Origin: Nitrospinota bacterium
GTDB taxonomy: Bacteria > Nitrospinota_A > UBA7883
NCBI GenBank assembly: GCA_029880775.1
Contig: JAOUNV010000028.1
Location: 1-10,370, forward strand
Reading direction: 5' to 3'
DNA length: 10,370 nucleotides
This document shows, in pieces, positions 1-6,728 of this stretch; the stretch's first letter is position 1; the number at the start of each line of letters is the position of its first letter. The translations under genes were made by a program, and so were the position numbers. The notes under the pieces were generated by a model that saw only the letters and a list, made by a program, of their open reading frames with translations, was not told where the DNA came from and ran no database searches.

Positions 1-3
1 AAT

Positions 4-630
4 ATGCCAACCCCCCTGGGTCATGCGCTGGCCGGACTGGCCGTATGGTCGATTGCCCGAAAGCCCGCCTCGGTTAAAGAGGCGATCACCAGGGAGAACG
101 TCGGGTGGGCTGCGTTGTGTGTCCTTGCCGCGAACCTGCCCGACGCGGATTTCATCCACCTTACCGGCGGCGCGTTGACACTCTCCGGCAAGTATCACCA
201 TGGGTTAACCCATTCCATCGGATTCGCTGTTTTGATAGGCGCGCTGGTCGGTGGCTGGGCATGGATGCGCCGCGCCATGCGTGATCCGGGGCTACGACCG
301 ATGGCGCCAAACCCCATCGCTGTGTTTCATCTCGTCTCGTTGTGCATTCTGACACATGCGCTCCTGGATGTTTTCTCCGTGGACACATACGCGCCCAACG
401 GTATCGGCCTGCCGCTATTGTGGCCGCTGAATGGAGATAACTTCATCGTGCCATGGATAGATGGGGTGGACCGTACCGCCTTTATTTCGGTGGAGACAGC
501 CGTAATAGTCGCGAAGGAAACCCTGTCGCTGGGGGCGCTTTTCCTGGTGGTGACGGTCTATTCCGCGCGAAGGGCCGACATGGGACCAGGCGCCAGCCCG
601 GAGATGGCCAAGGAAACAGCTACCGAATAG
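4..630 (+). CDS. Membrane-bound metal-dependent hydrolase, DUF457 / YdjM-like
   Basis: The 208-residue product has the hallmarks of the DUF457 (YdjM/YbcI) family of inner-membrane proteins thought to be metal-dependent hydrolases; the substrate is unknown. Visible are an early His in TPLGHALAG (H7), the acidic motif LPDADFIH (D47, D49), the signature HHGLTHS at 65-71, and a second conserved block THALLDVFSVDTYAPNG at 117-133 (H118, D122) followed by LPLLWPL. These His/Asp residues are the likely metal ligands. Hydrophobic stretches near 36-44, 72-88, 105-121 and 172-186 fit a multi-pass membrane protein. The ATG is three bases from the window edge, so the ribosome binding site cannot be seen and a longer N-terminus is formally possible, although MPTPLGHA is a typical family start. 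The stop lies inside the 3' end of convergent hemL. The family call is firm; the reaction is not known. Confidence 0.85.
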   Translation: MPTPLGHALAGLAVWSIARKPASVKEAITRENVGWAALCVLAANLPDADFIHLTGGALTLSGKYHHGLTHSIGFAVLIGALVGGWAWMRRAMRDPGLRPMAPNPIAVFHLVSLCILTHALLDVFSVDTYAPNGIGLPLLWPLNGDNFIVPWIDGVDRTAFISVETAVIVAKETLSLGALFLVVTVYSARRADMGPGASPEMAKETATE

Positions 631-1921
631 TCTTCATAACGTCTTCGGCCGCATTCAGCGTCTTGTCGATATCCTCTTCGGAATGGGCCATCGACACGAA
701 ACCGGCCTCGAACTGGGAAGGCGCCATATAGATTCCCCGCTCCATCATTCCCGCGAAGAACTTGGAGAACCTTTTGGTGTTGCAGGTCTTTGCATCCAGG
801 TAGTTTTTCACCCGTTCCTCGTCGGTAAAGAACACGGTAAACATGGAGCCGACTCTGTTTATCACCACCGGTACCCTAGCTCGCCATGCGATCTCCTTGA
901 GGCCATTGGCCAGTTTGGCGGAGGTCTGGTTCAGGTTTTCGTATACGTTCTCCTGCTTTAGCAGCTTGAGGGTGGCGATGCCGGCGGCCATAGCCAAAGG
1001 ATTGCCGGAAAGCGTGCCGGCTTGGTATACGGGGCCTGCCGGGGCCACCTGGTTCATCAGCTCCACCTGGCCACCATAAGCTCCCACGGGGAGGCCGCCG
1101 CCTATGATCTTGCCCAGAGTGGTCATGTCTGGTCGTACATCGTATAGTTCCTGGGCGCCGCCGTAGGCCAGACGAAACCCTGTCATCACTTCGTCGAAAA
1201 TCAGAACCGTCTGGCTCTGTTCACAGAGGCTCTTCAATCCTTCCAGATACTCCGGCTCCGGAGCAAGCACTCCCATGTTCCCCACCACAGGCTCCACGAT
1301 AACGCAGGCCACCTGGTCGCCTTCCTTTTCCAGAACGCTTTCCATGGCCGAAAGATCGTTGAAAGGGATCGATATGGTGAGGTTTGCCAGGGCCGCAGGG
1401 ACACCTGGGGAATCTGGCAGGCCAAGAGTCTCCACACCGGAGCCAGCTTTCACCAGCAGCGAATCCCCATGGCCGTGGTAGCAGCCGTCGAGCTTTATTA
1501 CTTTTACTTTCTCCGAATAGCCGCGCGCCACCCGCAGGGCGCTCATGGTGGCCTCGGTGCCGGAGTTGACCATGCGGACCATATGGATCGACTGAAACCC
1601 GTCCACAATCATGTCCGCCATCTCCACCTCCATCTCCGTGGAAGCGCCGAAGCTGGAGCCTTTGGCCACCGCGTCGGAAACGGCCTTCACCACATCAGGA
1701 TGCGCATGGCCGCAGATCATAGGCCCCCAGGAGCCGACGTAGTCTATATACTCGTTGCCGTCGACATCGTACAGCTTGCTGCCAGCCGCGTGGTCAATGA
1801 AAATGGGATCTCCCCCCACCGCCTTGAAGGCCCGCACCGGGCTGTTCACGCCTCCGGGGATGACTTTCCTGGCATTAGCGAAGAACTTTTTGGATTTGGT
1901 GATGGTTCGCTTATCTGACAT
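620..1921 (-). CDS. hemL: Glutamate-1-semialdehyde 2,1-aminomutase
   Basis: This PLP-dependent enzyme converts glutamate-1-semialdehyde to 5-aminolevulinate, the last step of the C5 route to tetrapyrroles, in the cytosol. The 433-residue length is normal for the family. The N-terminal IPGGVNSPVRAFKAVGG (21-37) is diagnostic of HemL rather than other class III aminotransferases. Other family blocks are MVNSGTEATMSALR (117-130), the LDGCYHGHGD region (144-153), IFDEVMTGFR with the PLP-pyridine aspartate D243, and LGKIIGGGLPVGAYGG with the Schiff-base lysine K271. AGTLSGNPLAMAAG (301-314) closes the active site. The ATG at 1921 lies inside the last codons of mtnP (11-bp overlap, ATGTCAGATAA), with a weak AGG about 7 nt upstream, so translation is probably coupled to mtnP. 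The 3' end overlaps the convergent DUF457 gene by 11 bp. The gene looks intact. Confidence 0.97.
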   Translation of the reverse strand: MSDKRTITKSKKFFANARKVIPGGVNSPVRAFKAVGGDPIFIDHAAGSKLYDVDGNEYIDYVGSWGPMICGHAHPDVVKAVSDAVAKGSSFGASTEMEVEMADMIVDGFQSIHMVRMVNSGTEATMSALRVARGYSEKVKVIKLDGCYHGHGDSLLVKAGSGVETLGLPDSPGVPAALANLTISIPFNDLSAMESVLEKEGDQVACVIVEPVVGNMGVLAPEPEYLEGLKSLCEQSQTVLIFDEVMTGFRLAYGGAQELYDVRPDMTTLGKIIGGGLPVGAYGGQVELMNQVAPAGPVYQAGTLSGNPLAMAAGIATLKLLKQENVYENLNQTSAKLANGLKEIAWRARVPVVINRVGSMFTVFFTDEERVKNYLDAKTCNTKRFSKFFAGMMERGIYMAPSQFEAGFVSMAHSEEDIDKTLNAAEDVMKTIR

Positions 1922-2762
1922 ATTTACCTACAATTATATCCAGGTCTTTTTTGGTTTTTTTTGGGATCACAGATTTATCAGTGACTATGCCGTATTGCAA
2001 GGCGGTGGCGCAAGAGCAATCCCGCTCCTTCTTTATCAGCGGCGCGGCGGCGGCTATCACCGCCTTCGACTTGTCCACGTTAGAGGCCATGATCTGCATC
2101 ACCGCCTCCACTGTGACATCCTCTTCGTGCCAGCAGTCATAGTCGGTGGAGAGCGCCAGCGTGGCATAACAAATCTCCGCTTCCCGGGCCAGCTTGGCTT
2201 CCTGCAGGTTTGTCATGCCGATAACATCGGCGCCCCAGGAGCGGTACAGGTGGGATTCGGCCCTAGTGGAGAAAAGTGGCCCTTCCATGTTCACATATGT
2301 CCCTCCCATGTGGGATTTCCATCCTATCTTTTTGGTGGCGTTATACAAAATCTTGGCCAGGTAGTGGCATGTAGGGTCCGCAAACGCTACATGAGCCACG
2401 ATTCCTGAGCCGAAAAAAGTGTAGTCGCGCACGCCCCTGGTGCGGTCTATAAACTGATCAACAATAACGGCGTGGCCAGGCTTGATCTTTTTCTTTAATG
2501 AGCCGACTGCGGAGACGGAGATTATTCTCTCCACTCCCAGCTTTTTCATGGCCCATATATTCGCCTTGAACGGCAGCTCCGAGGGGAGAATCCTGTGGCC
2601 ACGGCCATGACGGGGGAGAAAGACAAGCTCGATTCCGTCCAGTTCTCCGATCACAAAATCGTCTGAGGGTTTACCAAAGGGGGTGGTCACCTTTTTGGTT
2701 TTGATGTTTTGCATTCCCTCCAGCTGATACAGCCCGCTTCCCCCGATTACACCGATAGCCAC
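1911..2762 (-). CDS. mtnP: S-methyl-5'-thioadenosine phosphorylase
   Basis: The enzyme phosphorolyses methylthioadenosine to adenine and 5-methylthioribose-1-phosphate, the entry to methionine salvage; MTA arises from polyamine synthesis. The 283-residue protein belongs to the PNP/MTAP family 2. It shows the phosphate-binding GGSGLY (7-12), LPRHGRGHR (49-57) with PFKANIWAMKKLGV, SAVGSLKKKIKPG (84-96), the purine/ribose-site block GGTYVNMEGPLFSTRAES (153-170), GMTNLQEAKLAREAEICYA (182-200) and STDYDCW (205-211), whose Asp is the purine-recognising residue of the family. The STRAES/TDYDCW pair favours MTA over guanosine or inosine, though a broader purine specificity cannot be excluded. Translation starts with GTG; the start is supported by a purine-rich ribosome binding site 7 nt upstream and by the N-terminal strand AIGVIGGSG. 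It is the first gene of a pair with hemL. The rest of the salvage pathway is not in this window. Confidence 0.95.
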   Translation of the reverse strand: MAIGVIGGSGLYQLEGMQNIKTKKVTTPFGKPSDDFVIGELDGIELVFLPRHGRGHRILPSELPFKANIWAMKKLGVERIISVSAVGSLKKKIKPGHAVIVDQFIDRTRGVRDYTFFGSGIVAHVAFADPTCHYLAKILYNATKKIGWKSHMGGTYVNMEGPLFSTRAESHLYRSWGADVIGMTNLQEAKLAREAEICYATLALSTDYDCWHEEDVTVEAVMQIMASNVDKSKAVIAAAAPLIKKERDCSCATALQYGIVTDKSVIPKKTKKDLDIIVGKYVR

Positions 2763-2768
2763 TTAAAG

Positions 2769-2777
2769 TCCTTCTCC
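2769..2777 (-). promoter_or_regulatory. Ribosome binding site deciding the GTG start of mtnP
   Basis: Read on the minus strand, GGAGAAGGA precedes the GTG at 2762 with about 6-7 nt between the AAGGA core and the start codon. No ATG in this frame lies near the conserved AIGVIGGSG strand, so the GTG start is favoured. Confidence 0.6.
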
Positions 2778-2878
2778 CATCAATGAATATAAATTTTGGC
2801 GATCCGCTAAATATCTCACATCACACACGGTGACGCAAGCCTTACGATATACTTTATAATTAGTTGAGATGAGTGTCC

Positions 2879-2896
2879 TGGCGGCTAAAAGCGCCA
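2879..2896. promoter_or_regulatory. Dyad TGGCG-N8-CGCCA in the mtnP/fbp divergent region
   Basis: A perfect 5-bp inverted repeat with an 8-nt spacer (GCTAAAAG) lies about 22 bp upstream of the extended -10 candidate for fbp, that is, over the place where a -35 element would be. It could be an operator used by a regulator of either divergent gene. Such short dyads also occur by chance, so this is a weak call. Confidence 0.25.
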
Positions 2897-2915
2897 TGAT
2901 CAACCGGTGTATTTG

Positions 2916-2924
2916 TGCTATATT
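2916..2924 (+). promoter_or_regulatory. Candidate extended -10 promoter for fbp
   Basis: TGC followed by TATATT gives an extended -10 element (TGN plus a 5/6 match to TATAAT). No convincing -35 hexamer lies 17 bp upstream, which is common for extended -10 promoters. Transcription would start near 2931 and give fbp a leader of about 70 nt. On the opposite strand 2922-2927 reads TATAAT, so the same A/T-rich patch might also serve mtnP, but no good -35 accompanies it. Confidence 0.4.
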
Positions 2925-3001
2925 ATACTCAGCATACGCGGGGGAAATTATGATGCGCGCCTTTTTTACGACCATCGAATCAGGACAGCGAGGGGGAATA
3001 T

Positions 3002-4009
3002 ATGCCTGAAAGACTGGGGATTACAATTACCAAACATATTGCCGCCTCCCAGAGGAACTTCCCGGAGGCTTCTGGCGACTTTTCCGGATTGATGACGGAG
3101 ATGATCGTGGCGGGAAAAGTAATCCATCGGGCGGTGACCAAGGCCGGGCTGGTGGATGTCATAGGAAAAACAGGCTCCATGAATGTCCAGGGCGAGGAAG
3201 TGGCCAAGCTCGACGACTTTGCCAACCTCACCTTAATCCAGAAAATGGACCACACCGGCTATCTGTGTGGCATGGCTTCCGAAGAGATGGAAGACCTGAT
3301 CGAGATCGACGACAAACACCCCCAGGGAGGCAAATACACTCTGGCTTTCGATCCCCTGGATGGATCGTCCAATATCGACGCCAACGTATCCATCGGCACT
3401 ATATTCTCTATCCACAGGAAGATATCCGATGCCCCAAAGGGGATCGTGGATGATTTTTTGCAAGTGGGAAGAAAACAGGTAGCGGCCGGCTATATTATCT
3501 ACGGCTCGGCCACCATGCTGGTGCTGACTTTTGGCAATGGTGTCCACGGATTCACTCTGGATCCTTCCATCGGTGAATTCCTACTGAGCCACCCAAACAT
3601 AAAGACCCCGCCGAGGGGCAAAATATACTCAGTGAACGAGGGGAACGCCGCCAAGTGGGACGAGAGAGCGACCCGGGCTGTGGAGTATTTCAAGACCGAC
3701 GACAAGGCGACTGGCAGGCCATACTCCACCAGATACATCGGCTCGCTGGTGGCGGACTTCCACCGAAACCTGCTGTATGGCGGCATCTTCATGTACCCGG
3801 CGGACAAGAGTAATCCCAATGGCAAGCTGCGTTTGCTGTATGAGGCCTCCCCGCTGGCGTTCATCTGCGAGCAGGCCGGTGGCGCGGCCATCTCTAATGG
3901 GGAGGATATCCTGGACATACAACCCACCTCCCTGCACCAAAGAGTTCCGCTTTACATCGGAAGCAAGGACGATGTGGAGATTTGCAGGGATTTTTTAGCG
4001 AGGAAATAG
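3002..4009 (+). CDS. fbp: Fructose-1,6-bisphosphatase, class I
   Basis: The enzyme hydrolyses fructose-1,6-bisphosphate to fructose-6-phosphate in gluconeogenesis or the Calvin cycle, using Mg2+ in the cytosol. The 335-residue length is typical of class I FBPase. Metal and phosphate site residues are visible: EEMEDLIEI (94-102), the signature FDPLDGSSNIDANVSIGTIF (116-135) with D117, D120 and G121-S122, YSVNEGN (209-215), YIGSLVADFHRNLLYGGIFMYP (245-266), and LRLLYEASPLAFICEQAGG (276-294), which carries the metal-ligand E281. The C-terminal HQRVPLYIGS (312-321) is also conserved. The ATG follows AGGGGG with a 5-nt spacer. fbp is transcribed divergently from mtnP-hemL and is followed by a repeat-rich spacer, so it is probably monocistronic. 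No frameshift or odd residue was seen. No Calvin-cycle neighbour is present to separate the two possible pathway roles. Confidence 0.97.
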   Translation: MPERLGITITKHIAASQRNFPEASGDFSGLMTEMIVAGKVIHRAVTKAGLVDVIGKTGSMNVQGEEVAKLDDFANLTLIQKMDHTGYLCGMASEEMEDLIEIDDKHPQGGKYTLAFDPLDGSSNIDANVSIGTIFSIHRKISDAPKGIVDDFLQVGRKQVAAGYIIYGSATMLVLTFGNGVHGFTLDPSIGEFLLSHPNIKTPPRGKIYSVNEGNAAKWDERATRAVEYFKTDDKATGRPYSTRYIGSLVADFHRNLLYGGIFMYPADKSNPNGKLRLLYEASPLAFICEQAGGAAISNGEDILDIQPTSLHQRVPLYIGSKDDVEICRDFLARK

Positions 4010-4013
4010 GCGA

Positions 4014-4055
4014 GCTTGCCTCAGGAGGCTTGCCTCAGGAGGCTTGCCTTTGGAG
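4014..4055. repeat. Three tandem 14-bp repeats downstream of fbp
   Basis: Two identical copies of GCTTGCCTCAGGAG (4014-4027, 4028-4041) are followed by a third, GCTTGCCTTTGGAG (4042-4055, two mismatches), and a fourth unit that begins GCTGA and then diverges. The array starts four bases after the fbp stop codon. Each unit contains both GCC and GGAGGC, so neighbouring units can pair into alternative short hairpins in RNA. It may be a slipped-strand duplication in the 3' untranslated region of fbp. Confidence 0.85.
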
Positions 4056-4143
4056 GCTGATCCCTGACAGATAGCGGATGAGGGGAGACCATCCTGCTAT
4101 TCGAGATGATCAGCAGCTTACGATAGCTGTACATACATATTAT
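4056..4143. other. Structured spacer between fbp and the VanZ-like gene
   Basis: This gene-free stretch holds overlapping inverted repeats: GCTGATC (4056-4062) against GATCAGC (4108-4114), CTGCT (4094-4098) against AGCAG (4112-4116), and CAGC (4111-4114) against GCTG (4126-4129). No run of T follows any of them, so they do not form a classical intrinsic terminator. At 4138-4143 TATTAT could be a -10 element for the downstream pair, but no good -35 is visible. It may be the processed or Rho-dependent 3' end of the fbp transcript. Confidence 0.35.
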
Positions 4144-4238
4144 TTCGGAGCGTTTGTGGGTATATCCGCAGGGTCTTTCTGGCAGACTTGCAGCGCTTAC
4201 GCTATGCGGAGGTCTTTTCCGCCTCCCCTATCCTTCTG

Positions 4239-4835
4239 ATGACCTCCTCCCAGCCCCTCCAGCCCAGCGGCCCAACAGACGATCCTGGCAAATCACCCGG
4301 CCCCAATGGAGGAATCAACAAGGTTTGGGCGGGACTTACCCTCCTGATTTTATTTGGTATATACACGCTGGCATGGGTGGGCAGGCCATTGGTGGAGTTT
4401 CTCACTACCCATGGCCTTCTCGGTCCGCTGGTGGCCATCGCCATGGCGCTGGGGTTTGCCGCCCTTATGACTGCAGTCAAGCACATGGGTCGGGTCAGCC
4501 TAAAAACGTTTACATTGGTGGCGTCTGTTTTCATAGTTTCCCAGGTTTTGGCCTTTGTGGTGACAAGAACACTGGCGGAGGCTGTCCATGTGGTGGAATA
4601 TGAGATGCTTGCTTTTTGTACATACAACGCATTGCTCCCCCGATATTCAGGGCGTAATCTCGCTTCAATCACCTTGTTTATAGTCCTCTTTGCAGGATGG
4701 AGCGACGAGGCGATGCAATACTTCGCCCCGAACAGGTATTACGATCTCCTGGATGTGCTGCTAAATACCGCTTCCGGCGCTTTCGGGGTGGTCATTGCGT
4801 CTATTATACATAGTGGCAGGGAACCTGGCTCATGA
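4239..4835 (+). CDS. VanZ-like integral membrane protein
   Basis: From the ATG at 4239 the product has 198 residues: a polar Pro/Gly-rich N-terminus (1-27), then about five hydrophobic segments (29-46, 59-78, 91-108, 140-153, 175-190). The C-terminal half matches the VanZ-like pattern: VVEYEMLAF near 118-126, then WSDEAMQYFAPNRYYDLLD (154-172) and LLNTASGAFGV (174-184), corresponding to the family's DExxQ...P.R...D...N..G. VanZ of enterococci gives low-level teicoplanin resistance, but the wide family has no established biochemical role, and resistance should not be inferred. The start is uncertain: neither this ATG nor the in-frame TTG at 4188 has a well-spaced ribosome binding site; a GGAGG at 4208-4212 is too far away. 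The stop overlaps the next gene's ATG (ATGA), so the two are translationally coupled. Confidence 0.75.
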   Translation: MTSSQPLQPSGPTDDPGKSPGPNGGINKVWAGLTLLILFGIYTLAWVGRPLVEFLTTHGLLGPLVAIAMALGFAALMTAVKHMGRVSLKTFTLVASVFIVSQVLAFVVTRTLAEAVHVVEYEMLAFCTYNALLPRYSGRNLASITLFIVLFAGWSDEAMQYFAPNRYYDLLDVLLNTASGAFGVVIASIIHSGREPGS

Positions 4836-5740
4836 GGATAATAGCCGTATGCGCCTTTGCCTGCATCACACTTTCCTGCGCCACCATCCGGCCCTCCACA
4901 GCCCCTTCGCCCAGGCTTCTCCTCCATTTCATCGATGTGGGCGAGGGGGACGCTATCCTACTTCAGTGGATCGGGCGCAAGCCTGCATGGATATTGGTAG
5001 ACACCGGCAACCCCGTTACCAGCCACCTGGTTCTTGAGTATCTCCGCAAGGCGGGCGCCGAGGAGCTGAACGCGATCATAATCACCCATCCCCACATGGA
5101 CCACGCGGGGGGGCTTTTCCAAATCGCCCAAAGCATGAAGGTCCGGGCCATCTACGACAATGGGGAGGATCCCTGGAGTAATGGCGCCCCGAACAACTTC
5201 TATCGCTGGTACGCCGGATTTACAAGAGCCCGGCCCACCTACCAGGCGCTGGAGGCTGGCGCCAACATCCCACTTGGAGAGGCGGAGTTGGAGATTCTTT
5301 GGCCACCAGCCGGTGGGTTCGCGCATGAGCATATCAATGCCAGATCGCTTGTGATCCTGGTCAGATTCGGCCAGTTTCGCGCCTTGTTGGCTGGTGACCT
5401 GGTCGCACCGGCAGAGACAGCCCTGGCCCGGTCTGGAGCGGATGTTTCCGCCCATATCTTAAAGGCGGGTCACCATGGCGCCCAGGACGCGGGATCCATC
5501 GAGTTTCTGGAAAAGGTGGCCCCGCAGGTGGTGGTGGTCAGCGTGGATCGTGGCAACATTAACGGCTACCCTTCCTCCAAGTTTCTGGAGAGGATAGAGG
5601 CTGTGGGGGCAAAGACGCTTCGGACAGATATGGATGGAGATATAGTCATAGAAGCGCAGGCAAGCGGACGGTTATCGATCATCCAGGCGCCGCCCGATTC
5701 CGAGTCGGGAGAGGGGGAGAGACATTCCAATGTGAAATAA
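4832..5740 (+). CDS. ComEC-type metallo-beta-lactamase-fold hydrolase, putative lipoprotein
   Basis: The 302-residue protein begins with a short hydrophobic leader ending in LSC (Cys16), an imperfect lipobox, so a membrane-anchored exported protein is likely. The remainder matches the metallo-beta-lactamase domain found at the C-terminus of ComEC/Rec2: LHFIDVGEGDAILL (31-44), ILVDTGNP (54-61), the metal motif THPHMDHAGG (85-94; H86, H88, D90, H91), NARSLVILVRFG with LLAGDL (169-190; D189), ILKAGHHGAQD (209-219; H214 or H215), then a variant of the usual N-Y-x-H-P block (NINGYPSSKFLER) that lacks the His, and LRTDMDGDIVIE (263-274). Here it is free-standing, without the ComEC membrane domain. 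Relatives include nucleases and phosphodiesterases; a nucleic-acid or phosphoester substrate is an inference. It overlaps the VanZ-like gene by 4 bp. The last 20 residues look disordered. Confidence 0.82.
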   Translation: MRIIAVCAFACITLSCATIRPSTAPSPRLLLHFIDVGEGDAILLQWIGRKPAWILVDTGNPVTSHLVLEYLRKAGAEELNAIIITHPHMDHAGGLFQIAQSMKVRAIYDNGEDPWSNGAPNNFYRWYAGFTRARPTYQALEAGANIPLGEAELEILWPPAGGFAHEHINARSLVILVRFGQFRALLAGDLVAPAETALARSGADVSAHILKAGHHGAQDAGSIEFLEKVAPQVVVVSVDRGNINGYPSSKFLERIEAVGAKTLRTDMDGDIVIEAQASGRLSIIQAPPDSESGEGERHSNVK

Positions 5741-6155
5741 AATCGCCGCCGGAAGGCGAGTCCCGTGGAGACTATCACCATTCCCCCCTGCCATTCACAT
5801 CTCCAAGCTGAAAAAAGATAATTATTTTGCATTATTTTCTTGCGCCGATTTGCGCTTTTCTCCCCTCAATCCTGGCGGACTTTCCCCCCCTCCATCACTA
5901 TTTTTAAATCCACGATTATTTTCCGCCACTTCCATACGGCTGACTCATGGCGGTACCGCGACCCCATTGACCATGTATGTCCTTTTTTTTCATAGACATG
6001 GACCATACCCAACCCAGCTGGCCTTATCATGGCCTCCGCTGGCCCCACAGTAATTTTTTCCCCACTGAGGTTTCCATGCCCTGCCAGGCGGCATTTGACC
6101 ACGGATAAAGCCATGGTACGAATTATACCTCCCGGAATAAGATTGAAAATTTTTG
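5741..6155. other. Spacer of about 415 bp without a confident gene
   Basis: Right after the stop codon TCGCC (5743-5747) can pair with GGCGA (5755-5759) across a 7-nt loop; a T-rich run follows only on the minus strand, so as a plus-strand terminator this is poor. The middle is pyrimidine-rich on the plus strand, with many C and T runs. A minus-strand reading frame of up to 98 codons spans 5866-6162. From its internal ATG at 6114 it is 82 codons long, with GGGAGG 13 nt upstream, longer than the ideal spacing. I do not recognise the product, and codon use is not distinctive. I see no tRNA or known riboswitch. Confidence 0.4.
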
Positions 6156-6184
6156 TTGTCAAATAAAGTGTGTAATCATAAAAT
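6156..6184 (+). promoter_or_regulatory. Sigma-70-like promoter of the RRM gene
   Basis: TTGTCA (6156-6161, 5/6 match to TTGACA) and TAAAAT (6179-6184, 5/6 match to TATAAT) are separated by exactly 17 bp. This is the best promoter in the window. Transcription would start near 6191, leaving an untranslated leader of about 138 nt before the RRM start codon. Confidence 0.6.
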
Positions 6185-6190
6185 GGTAGG

Positions 6191-6328
6191 CGTTATTAGT
6201 TTATATTTAGCTACATTGGGAAATCGGTTTAAGACCACAGTTCACAATCACATTTTGGTTCCGTAAAGAGAGCATCCCCCCCGGTTGTTTCTTTATTCGG
6301 CTATCAAAACCAATCCAAAGGGAAGATC
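6191..6328 (+). promoter_or_regulatory. Predicted long 5' leader of the RRM gene
   Basis: The stretch between the predicted start of transcription and the ATG has no ORF. It is A/T-rich at first and carries a run of C followed by GG at about 6277-6284. I find no strong helix and no known riboswitch consensus. Long leaders are known for cold-shock-type RNA-binding protein genes and some RRM genes, where they allow post-transcriptional or autogenous control; that role here is inference. The ribosome binding site AAAGGGAAG (6317-6325 region) sits just upstream of the ATG. Confidence 0.35.
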
Positions 6329-6616
6329 ATGAAGAACAAATTGTACGTGGGCAACCTACCTTATTCCATGAAGGAAGAGGACTTGCTGGACTTTTTCTCT
6401 GAAGCGGGCGCCGTCCAGTCGGCCAAAGTTATCACAGATATGTCCACTGGGCGCTCCAAGGGTTTCGGCTTTGTCGAAATGGAAACAGATGAAGGCGCAG
6501 AGAAGGCCATTGAGACCATAAACGGAAAAGAGCTGCAGGGGCGCAGCATCCGTGTGGATCTGGCCAAGGAGAAAGAAAAAGGCGCTCCCCGCGGCGGCAG
6601 AGGCGGCCGAGACTAG
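6329..6616 (+). CDS. Single-RRM RNA-binding protein with Arg/Gly-rich tail
   Basis: This small protein (95 residues) consists of one RNA recognition motif and a short basic tail. RNP2 is LYVGNLPY (5-12) and RNP1 is KGFGFVEM (44-51); both carry the aromatic residues that stack on RNA bases (Y6, F46, F48). The pattern ITDMSTGRSKGFGFVEM and the closing INGKELQGRSIRVDLAK (64-80) match the bacterial Rbp family of cyanobacteria, deltaproteobacteria and others. The tail GAPRGGRGGRD resembles eukaryotic RGG boxes. Such proteins bind single-stranded RNA and, in cyanobacteria, are often induced by cold; the target here is unknown. The ATG is preceded by AAAGGGAAG at good spacing. The gene stands alone, with its own promoter and a terminator downstream. 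Confidence 0.95.
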   Translation: MKNKLYVGNLPYSMKEEDLLDFFSEAGAVQSAKVITDMSTGRSKGFGFVEMETDEGAEKAIETINGKELQGRSIRVDLAKEKEKGAPRGGRGGRD

Positions 6617-6728
6617 GGCTGACAACGATCGCCCAGTTCTATGGGGACCATAATCCTCCGGAACGTATTCGAATGGGTTTGTTCGCGGCCTAAAGATCGG
6701 GGGGAAGTTTTTCTTCGAGATCATCAAT

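Noticed and set aside
2821..2833. CRP-like site near TCACACACGGTGA
   Set aside because: The half-sites are in the opposite orientation from TGTGA-N6-TCACA and the spacing is wrong.
2763..2975. Minus-strand 70-codon frame directly upstream of mtnP
   Set aside because: It covers the divergent promoter region of mtnP and fbp, has no recognisable domain, and is better explained as untranslated DNA.
4014..4055. CRISPR-like array
   Set aside because: The 14-bp units are directly adjacent without spacers, and no cas gene is present.
4154..4603. Plus-strand 149-codon frame overlapping the VanZ-like gene
   Set aside because: It lies in another frame of a gene whose product has clear family motifs and membrane segments; the translation has no domain and is rich in Gly and Pro, as expected of a shadow frame.
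4239..4835. Glycopeptide resistance gene
   Set aside because: Only the wide VanZ-like family is supported; no vanHAX or vanRS genes are near, so a resistance role is not justified.
5743..5759. Hairpin after the hydrolase gene as an intrinsic terminator
   Set aside because: The stem is only 5 bp and no T run follows on the plus strand.
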